The notes beneath the pieces were generated by a model that did not search any database, was not told where the DNA came from, and saw only the letters and a program-made list of their open reading frames with translations. Source: Microbispora catharanthi (GTDB lineage Bacteria; Actinomycetota; Actinomycetes; Streptosporangiales; Streptosporangiaceae). Taken from it: a stretch of DNA of 64,000 nucleotides. The DNA lies in the NCBI RefSeq assembly GCF_006334915.2, contig NZ_VDMA02000017.1, positions 62,001-126,000 of the forward strand, given 5' to 3'. How positions within the stretch are numbered: the stretch's first letter is position 1; each line of letters opens with the position of its first letter. This document shows, piece by piece, positions 15,953-23,801 of this stretch. The position numbers were made by a program, and so were the translations under genes.

Positions 15953-16007
15953 GCCGCCCGCCTCGGCGGGCTGTGCCCGCAGGTGACCGTCCGCCCGCCG
16001 AAACCAC

Positions 16008-16042
16008 GCGGCGCCTCCGCCGGAGCACCGGCGAGGCGCCGC
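16008..16042. terminator. Hairpin between convergent ctaG-copD and map
   Basis: A stem of about 15 pairs with one bulged C (GCGGCGCCTC-CGCCGG with CCGGCGAGGCGCCGC) and an AGCA loop. It is one of the strongest hairpins in the window and serves two converging genes. Confidence 0.7.
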
Positions 16043-16060
16043 GGCACCGCTCCGGAGCTG

Positions 16061-16909
16061 CTACGGCAGGGTGAGGATCTCGTGACCCGTCTCGGTCACC
16101 ACGATCGTGTGCTCGAACTGCGCGGTCCGCTTGCGGTCCTTGGTCACCGCGGTCCACTTGTCGGGCCAGATCTCGTAGTCGATCGTGCCGAGCGTGAGCA
16201 TCGGCTCGATCGTGAACGTCATCCCCGGCACCAGGGTCACCGACAGCGCGGGGTCGTCGTAGTGGGGGACGATGAGCCCGGAGTGGAACGAGGTCGCGAT
16301 GCCGTGCCCGGTGAAGTCGCGGACGACGCCGTAGCCGAAGCGCTTGGCGTACGCCTCGATCACCCGGCCGACGATGTTGAGCTGGCGGCCCGGCGCGACC
16401 GCCTTGATCGCCCGCATCATCGCCTCGCGGGTCCGCTCGACCAGCAGACGGGACTCCTCGTCGACCTCCCCGACCAGGAAGGTGGCGTCGGTGTCGCCGT
16501 GCACGCCGCCGATGTAGGCGGTGATGTCCACGTTCACGATGTCGCCGTCGCGCAGCACGGTGTCGTCCGGGATGCCGTGGCAGATCACCTCGTTGATCGA
16601 GGTGCACAGCGACTTCGGGTAGCCGCGGTAGCCGAGCGTCGAGGGGTAGGCGCCGTGGTCGCAGAGGAACTCGTGCCCGATGCGGTCGAGTTCGTCGGTC
16701 GTCACGCCGGGGGCGGCGTGCTTGCCGACCTCCTCGAGCGCCTGCGCGGCGATCCGGCCCGCGATCCGCATCTTCTCGATGGTCTCGGAGGTCTGGATGT
16801 CGCTGTCGCCCTTCTTGGGCTCGGCCTTCCCCACGTACTCGGGCCGGGGGATGTGGGCGGGAACCTTACGGATGGGCGAGATTCGCCCGGGGCGGAGCAG
16901 CGTGGTCAT
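16061..16909 (-). CDS. map: Type I methionine aminopeptidase
   Basis: Removes the N-terminal methionine from nascent proteins; cytoplasmic dimetal enzyme of 282 aa. Metal ligands and active-site motifs are all present: [29 protein letters not shown] (two Asp), DFTGHGIA (His), TFTIEPML (Glu) and AQFEHTIVV (Glu). A 40-residue N-terminal extension ([17 protein letters not shown]) is the proline-rich linker typical of actinobacterial MetAP. ATG 16909 is supported by that linker. It diverges from a small conserved protein at 16953. Confidence 0.97.
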   Translation of the reverse strand: MTTLLRPGRISPIRKVPAHIPRPEYVGKAEPKKGDSDIQTSETIEKMRIAGRIAAQALEEVGKHAAPGVTTDELDRIGHEFLCDHGAYPSTLGYRGYPKSLCTSINEVICHGIPDDTVLRDGDIVNVDITAYIGGVHGDTDATFLVGEVDEESRLLVERTREAMMRAIKAVAPGRQLNIVGRVIEAYAKRFGYGVVRDFTGHGIATSFHSGLIVPHYDDPALSVTLVPGMTFTIEPMLTLGTIDYEIWPDKWTAVTKDRKRTAQFEHTIVVTETGHEILTLP

Positions 16910-16952
16910 GCGGCCAAGTCTAGTTGCGCGTCAAGGGGGCACGATTAAGGAC

Positions 16953-17129
16953 GTGAGCGATCAATGGTGGTTCTGCCTGAAGCACATGAGCGTCGAGCCC
17001 GAGAAGGGCTGCCCGAACAAGGACCGGCTCGGTCCCTACGACTCCCGCGACACCGCCGCCCACGCCCTGCAGACGGCGGCCGAGCGCAACAAACGCTGGA
17101 CCGAGCAGGACAAGGAATGGGACGACTGA
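16953..17129 (+). CDS. Small acidic/basic conserved protein, 58 aa
   Basis: A 58-residue soluble protein beginning VSDQWWFCLKHMSVEPEKGC and ending RWTEQDKEWDD. The WWFCLKH..VE..CP pattern with two Cys and a His is familiar from small actinobacterial proteins of unknown function. Codon bias is strongly coding-like, with G/C in nearly every third position. GTG 16953 is chosen (AAGG 3 bases upstream, or a leaderless start). It diverges from map with 43 bases between starts and converges on the membrane protein at 17198. No function is proposed. Confidence 0.75.
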   Translation: MSDQWWFCLKHMSVEPEKGCPNKDRLGPYDSRDTAAHALQTAAERNKRWTEQDKEWDD

Positions 17130-17197
17130 TCCCCTGACCCCTTCCCCTGGCCCGGTTCTCCCCGGTTCACCCGCCCCGGGTCTCACCGTGCCCTGTC

Positions 17198-17488
17198 TCA
17201 GGGGCCCGGGGCCGGGGCGGGCTCGGCCGCGTGCCGCCGGGCCGTGGCGCGGCGGGCGACGAGCCGGCCGAGCGTCCACACGCCGATGCCGCTCCACACC
17301 AGGTTGAGGATCGCCGAGGGCCAGGCCGAGTGGTACGCGCTGTTGATCATCAAGGTGGCCGCCCCGCCGAAGTTGAGCAGCTGGTAGGGCAGCCCGTTCG
17401 CGGACATCCTGCCGGACGACACCATCGCGTACGCGAACAGGAGGACGACGGCGCCCGCGGTGCCGATGATCGCGATGAAGGTGGACAT
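17198..17488 (-). CDS. Small three-helix membrane protein (CBU_0592-like)
   Basis: 96-aa integral membrane protein with three hydrophobic helices: TFIAIIGTAGAVVLLFAYAM, YQLLNFGGAATLMIN and AWPSAILNLVWSGIGVWTLG, then a basic Arg/Ala/Pro tail. The 'G...L..YQ.LN..GA..L..' pattern matches the CBU_0592 family of small membrane proteins of unknown function. It diverges from the LysR gene at 17592 and could be its target. Confidence 0.78.
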   Translation of the reverse strand: MSTFIAIIGTAGAVVLLFAYAMVSSGRMSANGLPYQLLNFGGAATLMINSAYHSAWPSAILNLVWSGIGVWTLGRLVARRATARRHAAEPAPAPGP

Positions 17489-17564
17489 CAGGACAGGTCG
17501 CCGTCCACGGCAATGCTCATGACATGATGATCTGCCTGTGGAGAGTGAAGAGCAAGTGAAGGAT

Positions 17565-17584
17565 TCTTAATTCGACCGTAAGAT
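17565..17584. promoter_or_regulatory. Inverted repeat overlapping the lysR -10 box
   Basis: TCTTA (17565-17569), 9 bases, TAAGA (17579-17583): a T-N11-A LysR-type site. The right arm is part of TAAGAT (17579-17584), which lies 7 bases before the lysR ATG, so binding would block its own leaderless promoter. Confidence 0.5.
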
Positions 17585-17591
17585 CTGCTGC

Positions 17592-18551
17592 ATGGAAATC
17601 GACCCGCGGCGGCTGCGGATCCTGCACGAGGTGTCCCGCAGAGGCGGCGTCATGAAGGCCGCGCAGGCGTTGCACCTCACGCCCTCGGCCGTCTCCCAGC
17701 AGCTCGCCCAGCTCGAGCGGGAGGTCGGCCTCGCGCTGTTCGACCGGTCGCAGCGCAGGGTCACGCTGACCCCGGCCGGGCGGGTCCTGGCCGCGTACGC
17801 CGAGCGCATCGAGGAGCAGCTCGCCGAGGCGAGGCACGAGCTCAACCGCTTCGCCGAGCGGCTGTCCGGGCCGGTCACGATCGCGGCGTTCCCCACCGTG
17901 ATCCGGCATCTGCTCGTGCCCGCGCTGCGCGAGCTGGCCGTACGGCACCCGCGGATCACGCCCGTGATCCACGAGCTGTTCGGGCCGGGCGCGGTGCAGG
18001 AGCTGCGCCTCGGCGGCGTGGACCTGGTCGTGACGGAACGGGACATGAGCCAGCCGGCCGCGTCGCTGCCGTCGATGTCCCGGCACCGCCTCTACGACGA
18101 CGAGTACCGCATCGTCGCCCCGCCGTCGTGGGACGAGGTGCCGGCCACCGTCGCCGACCTCGTGGACCTGCCGTGGGTGGCCGGAGTGCCTGACCAGGCG
18201 TGCGGGCAGGCGCTCGAACGGCTCGCCCAGCTCCACGGGTTCGTCCCGCGTCGGGTGCACCTGATCGCGGAGTTCCCGCCCGTGCTCGGGCTGGTGTCGG
18301 CGGGGCACGGAGTGGCGATCGTGCCGTCGCTGGCGCTGCTCGACGTGCCGCCGGGCGAGGTGGTCGTCACCGGCATCCGCGGCGTGGGCAGCCGCAGGAT
18401 CGAGGCGCTGACCAGGGTGAGCCGTACGACGTCGGGGGAGCCCGACCCGATGCAGGCCGTGGTGATCGAGGTGCTGGGCGATGCGGCCGAGGCGGTGGAC
18501 CGGCGGGTGCGCGAGCTCAGCCGCGCCCCGCTCGGCTCGCCCACGCCCTGA
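17592..18551 (+). CDS. LysR-family transcriptional regulator
   Basis: 319-aa regulator. The winged helix at residues 1-60 reads LRILHEVSRRGGVMKAAQAL, HLTPSAVSQQLAQLEREVGL and LFDRSQRRVTLTPAG. The effector-binding domain spans about 90-300. Family members bind a small-molecule co-inducer and usually control a divergent neighbour, here the three-helix membrane protein at 17198-17488. ATG 17592 is 7 bases downstream of TAAGAT, suggesting a leaderless transcript. The ligand is unknown. Confidence 0.92.
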   Translation: MEIDPRRLRILHEVSRRGGVMKAAQALHLTPSAVSQQLAQLEREVGLALFDRSQRRVTLTPAGRVLAAYAERIEEQLAEARHELNRFAERLSGPVTIAAFPTVIRHLLVPALRELAVRHPRITPVIHELFGPGAVQELRLGGVDLVVTERDMSQPAASLPSMSRHRLYDDEYRIVAPPSWDEVPATVADLVDLPWVAGVPDQACGQALERLAQLHGFVPRRVHLIAEFPPVLGLVSAGHGVAIVPSLALLDVPPGEVVVTGIRGVGSRRIEALTRVSRTTSGEPDPMQAVVIEVLGDAAEAVDRRVRELSRAPLGSPTP

Positions 18552-18590
18552 CCCGCCGCCGGCCGCACCCGCATGGCGGAGGCGCGTCGG

Positions 18591-19655
18591 TCACTCCGGT
18601 GGCGTCGCAGGGTGCCCGTGCAGGAGGGCGGCGAGTTCGGACCGGCTCCGGGCGCCGGTCTTGGTGAAGACGGCCTTGAGGTGGTCCTGCACGGTGAACG
18701 CCGACAGGAAGAGGATCGAGCCGATCTCCTTGTTGGTGAGCCCCCGCCCGGCCAGCGCGGCGATCTGCCGTTCCCTGGCGGTGAGCCGGTAGGCGTCGGC
18801 GAGCAGCTCCATGATCTCGTGCGGGCGCGTGGCCTCCAGGATGACGGAGACCGAATCCTCTCCGAGACGCTCGGCGTGCGCGGTCAGCCACCGTCCGGTC
18901 CGGACGCGCATCCGGACGCGATGCGGGGCGCCGGAAACGCTGCGCCGGTGCGCCGCGTGCACCAGCGACGCCAGCGTGTACGGGAGATCGCCGAGGCGGC
19001 CGTCGTCGATCTCGTCGAGCAGCCGCCGGGCGGACGCCGACACGTGATCGACCACGACGGTGGCCGCCACCCTGCACAGCAGCAGGCCGGGCCCGCCATG
19101 GTCGGCCGTCGGCCGTTCGGAAAGCATGGTGGCCCGGCGCAGCCCGTCGGCGACGACGTGGCTGATCCCGCGCAGGACGCCGAGCTCCCGCGCCGTGAAA
19201 TCGGGGACGTCGCTGCCCCGCATCAGGACCATCGCACCCCACACCCGGCCGTCCTGCGCCCGGAAGGCGATGCGGACCTCGTGCCTGACGCCGGACGGGC
19301 TCAGCACGTCGCGGAAGCGGTGGCTGCGCTCGAGGTCGCCACCCGTCGCCTGCGTCAGGGTGCGTGCGACCACGCCGCTGCGGACCAGCTCGCGCATGGT
19401 CAGGACGTCCGGGTCCGTCTCCTGCTGCTCGATCTCGGTCAACCGGCCGAGCAACCGGAACGGCAGTCCTTCGTCGTGGAAGCCGCCGCTGATGTTGTGC
19501 GTGTCCGGGTCGATGGTCAGCGCACACCACAGATCGGCCGGAACCACTCGAGTCACCTGGGCGGCCACCGCTCGCTCGAGCGCCAGCGGGGAGTCCGCCC
19601 GGCGAGACAGATCGGCCACCGCCTCCCGTACGTCCCGCACTGTCGCACTTCTCAC
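18591..19655 (-). CDS. LuxR-family transcriptional regulator
   Basis: 354-aa regulator with a GAF/PAS-like sensor region (about residues 1-260; MTIDPDTHNISGGFHDE-like start and AFRAQDGRVWGAMVLMRG) and a C-terminal LuxR helix-turn-helix: YRLTARERQIAALAGRGLTN, KEIGSILFLSAFTVQDHLKA, VFTKTGARSRSELAALL. There is no receiver Asp, so it is not a response regulator; it senses a ligand or partner through the GAF-like part. GTG 19655 is chosen because the frame above crosses the divergent promoter. It faces the flavin oxidase gene at 19771 with a perfect palindrome between them. Confidence 0.87.
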   Translation of the reverse strand: MRSATVRDVREAVADLSRRADSPLALERAVAAQVTRVVPADLWCALTIDPDTHNISGGFHDEGLPFRLLGRLTEIEQQETDPDVLTMRELVRSGVVARTLTQATGGDLERSHRFRDVLSPSGVRHEVRIAFRAQDGRVWGAMVLMRGSDVPDFTARELGVLRGISHVVADGLRRATMLSERPTADHGGPGLLLCRVAATVVVDHVSASARRLLDEIDDGRLGDLPYTLASLVHAAHRRSVSGAPHRVRMRVRTGRWLTAHAERLGEDSVSVILEATRPHEIMELLADAYRLTARERQIAALAGRGLTNKEIGSILFLSAFTVQDHLKAVFTKTGARSRSELAALLHGHPATPPE

Positions 19656-19690
19656 GGCGCCAGTATGGGCGCGGATGCCGCGTCCGAACC

Positions 19691-19708
19691 ATCCCTCACT
19701 TGAGGGAT
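19691..19708. promoter_or_regulatory. Perfect palindrome between luxR-type and flavin-oxidase genes
   Basis: ATCCCTCA (19691-19698), CT, TGAGGGAT (19701-19708): 8-bp arms with a 2-base spacer, like LuxR-family operators in size. The right arm contains TTGAGG (19700-19705), a possible -35 box for the rightward gene. Confidence 0.55.
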
Positions 19709-19770
19709 GCCGCCCGCGCACCGCCCTGCTCCAGTCTTGGCGCGTCACCGCGACAGACAGGAGAACTGAC

Positions 19771-21153
19771 ATGATCATCGGCGTCCCCGCTCCCGCCCTC
19801 GACGGTTTCGAGGGCGAACTGCTCACCCCATGCCACGCGGACTACGACACGGTGCGGCGGATCTGGAACGGCTCGATCGACCGCAGGCCCGCCTTCATTG
19901 CCCGGTGCCGCTCAACGGCGGACGTGGCCGCCGCCGTGGTCTTCGCCCGCCGCCACGACCTCCCGATCGCGGTGCGCGGCGGCGGCCACAGCATTCCGGG
20001 CTACTCGGTGGTCGAGGGCGGGCTGATGATCGACCTCAGCCTGATGAAGGGCATCGCGGTGCGCGCGGCGGCTCGCCTCGCGGACGTGGACCCGGGGGTC
20101 CTGTGGCGGGAGTTCGACACGGCGGCGCAGGCGGAGGGACTCGCCACACCCGGTGGTGAGATCTCCGACACCGGAGTGGCGGGCCTCACGCTGGGCGGCG
20201 GCATCGGCTGGCTGTCCCGGCTGCACGGCCTCGCCGCGGACAACCTCCTCGGCGTCGAGCTGGTCACCGCGGACGGGGACGTCGTGACGGCCGACGACGA
20301 CACCGACCCCGAGCTGATGTGGGGGCTGCGCGGCGGCGGCGGCAACTTCGGCATCGTCACCCGGTTCACCTTCCGCCTTCACCCGGTCGCTCCCGCGTGG
20401 GCGGGCATGGTGATGTATCCGGGAGAACTCGCCCGCGACGCCCTCCACGCCTTCCATCAGGCCGGCGAGCGGGCGCCGCGCGAGCTGTCCCTGGTCGCGG
20501 CGCTGGTGTCCGCTCCTGCGGCGCCCTTCGTGCCCGCCGAGGCCGTCGGCAGGCCCGTCGTCGGCATCGCGGCCGCCTACTTCGGCCCGCACGGCACAGG
20601 TCAGGAGCTGACCGCGTCGCTGCGCGGCCTCGGACGGCCGCTCGTCGACACCTTCGGGGTGACCGGGTACGCCGGCCTGCAGCGGATGCTCGACGACGCG
20701 AACGTCCCCGGGCGGCAGCAGTACGTGCGTTCCGACTTCCTCCACGGCCTGCCGGACGAGGCCGTCGCCGCGCTCGCCCACCACGGCACCCACCCGTCGT
20801 CGCCCCTGAACCAGGTGCTGCTCCGCCGTCTCGGGGGCGCCATCGCCGACAGGGACCCGGGGGCGACGGCCTTCGGTCACCGGTCGGCGGACTACATGAC
20901 GATGATCGCGGCCACGTGGGAGGACCCGGCCGAGGACCCCGAGCGGCACCGCCATTGGGTGAGCGAGACGTGGAACTCCACCCGGCCGTGGGCCCACGGC
21001 ACTTACGTCAACCACCTGGGCGACGAGGGCGGCGGCCGGATCCGAGAGGCGTATCTGCCCGGCAGCTGGAGCCGTCTGACCCGGCTCAAGGCGCGTATGG
21101 ATCCGGACAACGTCTTCGCGTTGAACCAGAACATCCCACCCGCAGGCGCCTGA
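19771..21153 (+). CDS. FAD-linked oxidoreductase, berberine-bridge-enzyme-like
   Basis: 460-aa flavoprotein of the PCMH/VAO superfamily, similar to 6-hydroxy-D-nicotine oxidase. The FAD domain has IAVRGGGHSIPGYSVVEGGL with His73 as the likely covalent FAD ligand, TPGGEISDTGVAGLTLGGGI and GLRGGGGNFGIVTRFTF. The second covalent (Cys) attachment site of berberine bridge enzyme is replaced by GIGWLSR, so only single covalent linkage is expected. The C-terminal BBE motif reads RMDPDNVFALNQNIPP. ATG 19771 has AGGAGA upstream. Probably oxidises an alcohol or amine using O2; the substrate is unknown. It is divergent from a LuxR regulator. Confidence 0.92.
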   Translation: MIIGVPAPALDGFEGELLTPCHADYDTVRRIWNGSIDRRPAFIARCRSTADVAAAVVFARRHDLPIAVRGGGHSIPGYSVVEGGLMIDLSLMKGIAVRAAARLADVDPGVLWREFDTAAQAEGLATPGGEISDTGVAGLTLGGGIGWLSRLHGLAADNLLGVELVTADGDVVTADDDTDPELMWGLRGGGGNFGIVTRFTFRLHPVAPAWAGMVMYPGELARDALHAFHQAGERAPRELSLVAALVSAPAAPFVPAEAVGRPVVGIAAAYFGPHGTGQELTASLRGLGRPLVDTFGVTGYAGLQRMLDDANVPGRQQYVRSDFLHGLPDEAVAALAHHGTHPSSPLNQVLLRRLGGAIADRDPGATAFGHRSADYMTMIAATWEDPAEDPERHRHWVSETWNSTRPWAHGTYVNHLGDEGGGRIREAYLPGSWSRLTRLKARMDPDNVFALNQNIPPAGA

Positions 21154-21159
21154 GACGCG

Positions 21160-21190
21160 CTGAGGGACCGGGAACCCGGCCCGACCTCAG
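21160..21190. terminator. Nested hairpin between convergent genes
   Basis: CTGAGG (21160-21165) pairs with CCTCAG (21185-21190), enclosing CCGGG/CCCGG. It overlaps the stop codon of the converging SIS-like gene. Confidence 0.6.
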
Positions 21191-21774
21191 TCGCTCACGT
21201 GGGGGCCGGTGATCCGTTCGGCCAGGCGGGCGAGGCGTTCTCGCAGGCCGAGCCGCCGCACCTCCCCGGCCGCGCTGCTCACCAGGTGCTGCGCCGCGTC
21301 GAAGCTCAGGACGGCCCCCTCGGCCGGCACGGCGATCGCGTCGTGGGCCAGGGACTCCAGCTCGGGGTCGCCGCCGTCGATGGCGAGGATCGTGGCGCCG
21401 GTGCGGCGGGCGTCGTCCACGCGCTCGAGCAGGGGCACGGGGGCCCGTTGCTCGGCGACCACGAACAGCGTCTCGCCCCTGCCGGCGCTTCGCAGGCGCT
21501 CCATCCCGACCCGCAGATGGGCGGGCGCGCCCGGCGGCGGCGCCCAGCGGACGAGCGTGGGGGAGAGCTGGGCGAGCCCCGACAGCCGGGCCTCGTCCGT
21601 GAGGTGGGCGGTGACATGCCACGGCTCGTCCTCGGGGGTGCCGACGACGAGGAGCCCCCCGGGCGACCGGGTGGCCCGCAGGGCCAGGCCGAGCTCCCGG
21701 GTGCGTTCGAGCCATCCGGTGGAGGCGAGCACCTCGCGCAACAGGTTCACCGATGCGGCGTCCATGACCGTCAT
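21187..21774 (-). CDS. SIS-domain-like protein of unknown function
   Basis: 195-aa soluble protein. The middle part resembles a sugar-isomerase (SIS) fold: RSAGRGETLFVVAEQRAPVP, LLERVDDARRTGATILAIDG and LESLAHDAIAVPAEGAVLSF follow the usual 'hydrophobic strand, G/S loop, helix, ATxxAI strand' order. The SIS signature Ser residues that bind the phosphosugar are not obvious, so this may be a divergent or regulatory member. ATG 21774 (MTVMDAASV) is chosen; upstream in-frame ATGs at 21786 and 21822 have no better ribosome-binding site and approach the lipase promoter. It diverges from the secreted lipase. Confidence 0.6.
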   Translation of the reverse strand: MTVMDAASVNLLREVLASTGWLERTRELGLALRATRSPGGLLVVGTPEDEPWHVTAHLTDEARLSGLAQLSPTLVRWAPPPGAPAHLRVGMERLRSAGRGETLFVVAEQRAPVPLLERVDDARRTGATILAIDGGDPELESLAHDAIAVPAEGAVLSFDAAQHLVSSAAGEVRRLGLRERLARLAERITGPHVSD

Positions 21775-21815
21775 GGTGCCTGACATGAGCGCGTGAAGTC
21801 CCGCCAATTGGGTCC

Positions 21816-21844
21816 TTGACACACCGTTACCGTCAGGTAACGAT
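21816..21844 (+). promoter_or_regulatory. Lipase promoter with a palindromic operator in the spacer
   Basis: TTGACA (21816-21821) matches the -35 consensus and TAACGA/T (21838-21844) is the -10, spacing 16. Between them and into the -10 lies CGTTACC-GTCA-GGTAACG (21825-21842), a perfect 7-bp inverted repeat. A repressor bound here would block RNA polymerase. Confidence 0.6.
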
Positions 21845-21896
21845 CAGCCCACGGCGCCGATCCTGGAACGTGATCCAACAGCCGGAAGGCGGCTTC

Positions 21897-23045
21897 ATGA
21901 ACCTTCGCGTTCGTGCCACCCTGTCCATGATCGGGGCTTTCCTCCTGCTGCCCGCACTGGGCGGCACCGCACGCGCGACCTCCGCCGGGGACGTCGTCGA
22001 AGCGAGCCGTACGACGGTCTACCTCGTGCCCGGCAAGCTGCTGGAGGTGCCGGTGAAGGCCTGGCACCTCCGCTACCGGTCCACCTCCGCCACCGGAGAG
22101 CCGAACGTCGTCTCGGGCACCCTGCTCGTGCCCGACTCCCCGTATCCCCTCGGCAGGCGGCCCATCGCCGGGTATGCCGTAGGCACGCACGGCATGGGCG
22201 ACCAGTGCGCCCCGTCGGCCGCCATGGCGGGCGGCACCGAGGCCGAGCTCGCCATCATGAGCCTGATGCTGCTCAAGGGCTGGGCCGTCGCGGTGACCGA
22301 CTACGAGGGTCTCGGCACGCCGGGCGACCACACCTACATGGCGGGCCTGTCGCAGGGGCACGCCGTGCTCGACTCGATCAGGGCGGCGACGCGGGTGCCG
22401 GGCGCGAACCTGTCCGGCAGCGCTCCCATCGTGGTCATGGGCTACTCGCAGGGCGGGTCGTCGGCGGCCTGGGCGGCCCAGCTCCAGCCGTCGTACGCGC
22501 CCGAGCTGCGGCTCAAGGGCGTCGCGGCGGGCGGGGTGCCGGCCGACCTGCGGGCCGTGGCCGACCACCTGGACGGCACCGGCGACTTCGGGCTCGCCGC
22601 GGCCGCCGGCATCGGGCTGGACGCCGCCTATCCCGAGCTGCACCTGGAGAGCTACCTGACCCCCGAGGGCGCGGCGCTGTTCGGCGACGCCCGCGACGAC
22701 TGCGTGAGCGACCTGCGGGCCGAATTCGGCGGGCGGCGGCTGGCGGAGTTCACCACCGCCGACGTGCTGAACCTGCCGGACTGGCGGGCCCGCCTCGCCG
22801 AGAACCGCCTCGGCGCGTCCGCGCCGCGGGTGCCGTTGTTCCTCTACCACGCCAAGGGCGACGAGATCATCCCCTACGAGGTGGGCGGAACCCTGCGGAA
22901 GGAGTACTGCGCTCAGGGCGTGAACGTCCTGTGGACCAGCCTGCCGGCCGGCAGCCACGTGCTCGGCGCGGTCGAGGGCGGCCCGCTGGCGGTCGCGTGG
23001 CTGGCCACCCGCGTCGCCGGTCTCCCCGCGATCCCGAACTGCTGA
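21897..23045 (+). CDS. Secreted lipase/esterase, secretory-lipase (LIP) family
   Basis: 382-aa exported serine hydrolase. The signal peptide is MNLRVRATLSMIGAFLLLPA ending near GTARA. The alpha/beta-hydrolase fold follows, with GYAVGTHGMGDQCAPS near the oxyanion region, the nucleophile elbow VVMGYSQGGSSAAWAA, a probable acid in YHAKGDEIIPY and the catalytic His in LPAGSHVLGAVEGG. Cys residues at CAPS, DDC, YC and the last residue could form disulfides. The family hydrolyses acylglycerols or other esters outside the cell. GGAAGG precedes ATG 21897. A strong sigma-A-like promoter with an embedded palindrome lies 55-80 bases upstream. Confidence 0.9.
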   Translation: MNLRVRATLSMIGAFLLLPALGGTARATSAGDVVEASRTTVYLVPGKLLEVPVKAWHLRYRSTSATGEPNVVSGTLLVPDSPYPLGRRPIAGYAVGTHGMGDQCAPSAAMAGGTEAELAIMSLMLLKGWAVAVTDYEGLGTPGDHTYMAGLSQGHAVLDSIRAATRVPGANLSGSAPIVVMGYSQGGSSAAWAAQLQPSYAPELRLKGVAAGGVPADLRAVADHLDGTGDFGLAAAAGIGLDAAYPELHLESYLTPEGAALFGDARDDCVSDLRAEFGGRRLAEFTTADVLNLPDWRARLAENRLGASAPRVPLFLYHAKGDEIIPYEVGGTLRKEYCAQGVNVLWTSLPAGSHVLGAVEGGPLAVAWLATRVAGLPAIPNC

Positions 23046-23057
23046 GCGCCCCGGAAA

Positions 23058-23101
23058 CCACCGCCGGCGGTCTCCGCGACCGCGGAACCGCCGGGCGGTG
23101 G
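23058..23101. terminator. Long hairpin between lipase and response-regulator genes
   Basis: Almost all 44 bases fold back: CCACCGCC+GGCGGT with ACCGCC+GGCGGTGG (one bulged G), enclosing TCCGCG-AC-CGCGGA. No T-run. It terminates two converging genes. Confidence 0.75.
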
Positions 23102-23126
23102 CCGTGAAGAAGATCGCCCGCGCGCT

Positions 23127-23801
23127 TCAGCGAGTCGAGTGGACGAGGTCGCCCTCGTAGGCCGCGATGACGAGGTGTGCGCGATCTCGTGCCTGGAGTT
23201 TGCTCAGCAGGTTGCCGATATGGGTCTTGACGGTCTTGATCGAGATCGTGAGTCTCGCCGCGATCTCGTCGTTGGAGAGACCGCGACCGACCAGGGTGAG
23301 GACCTCGGTCTCCCGCGCGGTGAGAGCGTCCAGGCTCGCCGGCTTCGCGCGTGGTGGCTGGGCGACGTAGGCCTCGATCATGCGGGTGAGGACTTTCGGG
23401 GCGAACGGCGATTCGCCCCGATGAGTCCGGCGGATCGCGTCAAGGAGCGTGTCGGGGTGGGAATCCTTGAGGAGGAAGCCGCTGGCGCCGGCGTGGAGGG
23501 CGGCGCGGACGTACTCGTCGAGCTCGAACATCGTGAGCACGATGACCTTCACGGATCCGATTCCCGCGGCGGCCGTGACACGGCGGGTGGCCGCGATTCC
23601 GTCGGTGCCCGGCATCCGAATGTCCATGAGCACGACGTCGGGGCGCAGCTCGGCGCAGAGCCTGACGACCTCATCGCCGGTGCCCGCCTCGCCGACCACC
23701 GTCATGTCGTGATTGGCGTTGATGACGACGGCGAGGCTGTGGCGCAGCAAGGGCTGGTCGTCGGCGATGACGACGCGAATCGAGGTTCCGCCGTCATTCA
23801 T
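23127..23801 (-). CDS. NarL/LuxR-family response regulator
   Basis: 224-aa response regulator. The receiver domain (residues 8-125) has the acidic pair IADDQPLLR, the phospho-acceptor Asp in VVLMDIRMPGTDG, the switch Thr in VIVLTMFELDEYV and the Lys in FLLKDSHPD. The LuxR DNA-binding domain (about 155-215) reads LTARETEVLTLVGRGLSN, DEIAARLTISIKTVKTHIGN. Its ATG overlaps the kinase stop by four bases (ATGA at 23798-23801), so the pair is translationally coupled. It probably regulates the divergent ABC exporter operon. Confidence 0.96.
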   Translation of the reverse strand: MNDGGTSIRVVIADDQPLLRHSLAVVINANHDMTVVGEAGTGDEVVRLCAELRPDVVLMDIRMPGTDGIAATRRVTAAAGIGSVKVIVLTMFELDEYVRAALHAGASGFLLKDSHPDTLLDAIRRTHRGESPFAPKVLTRMIEAYVAQPPRAKPASLDALTARETEVLTLVGRGLSNDEIAARLTISIKTVKTHIGNLLSKLQARDRAHLVIAAYEGDLVHSTR

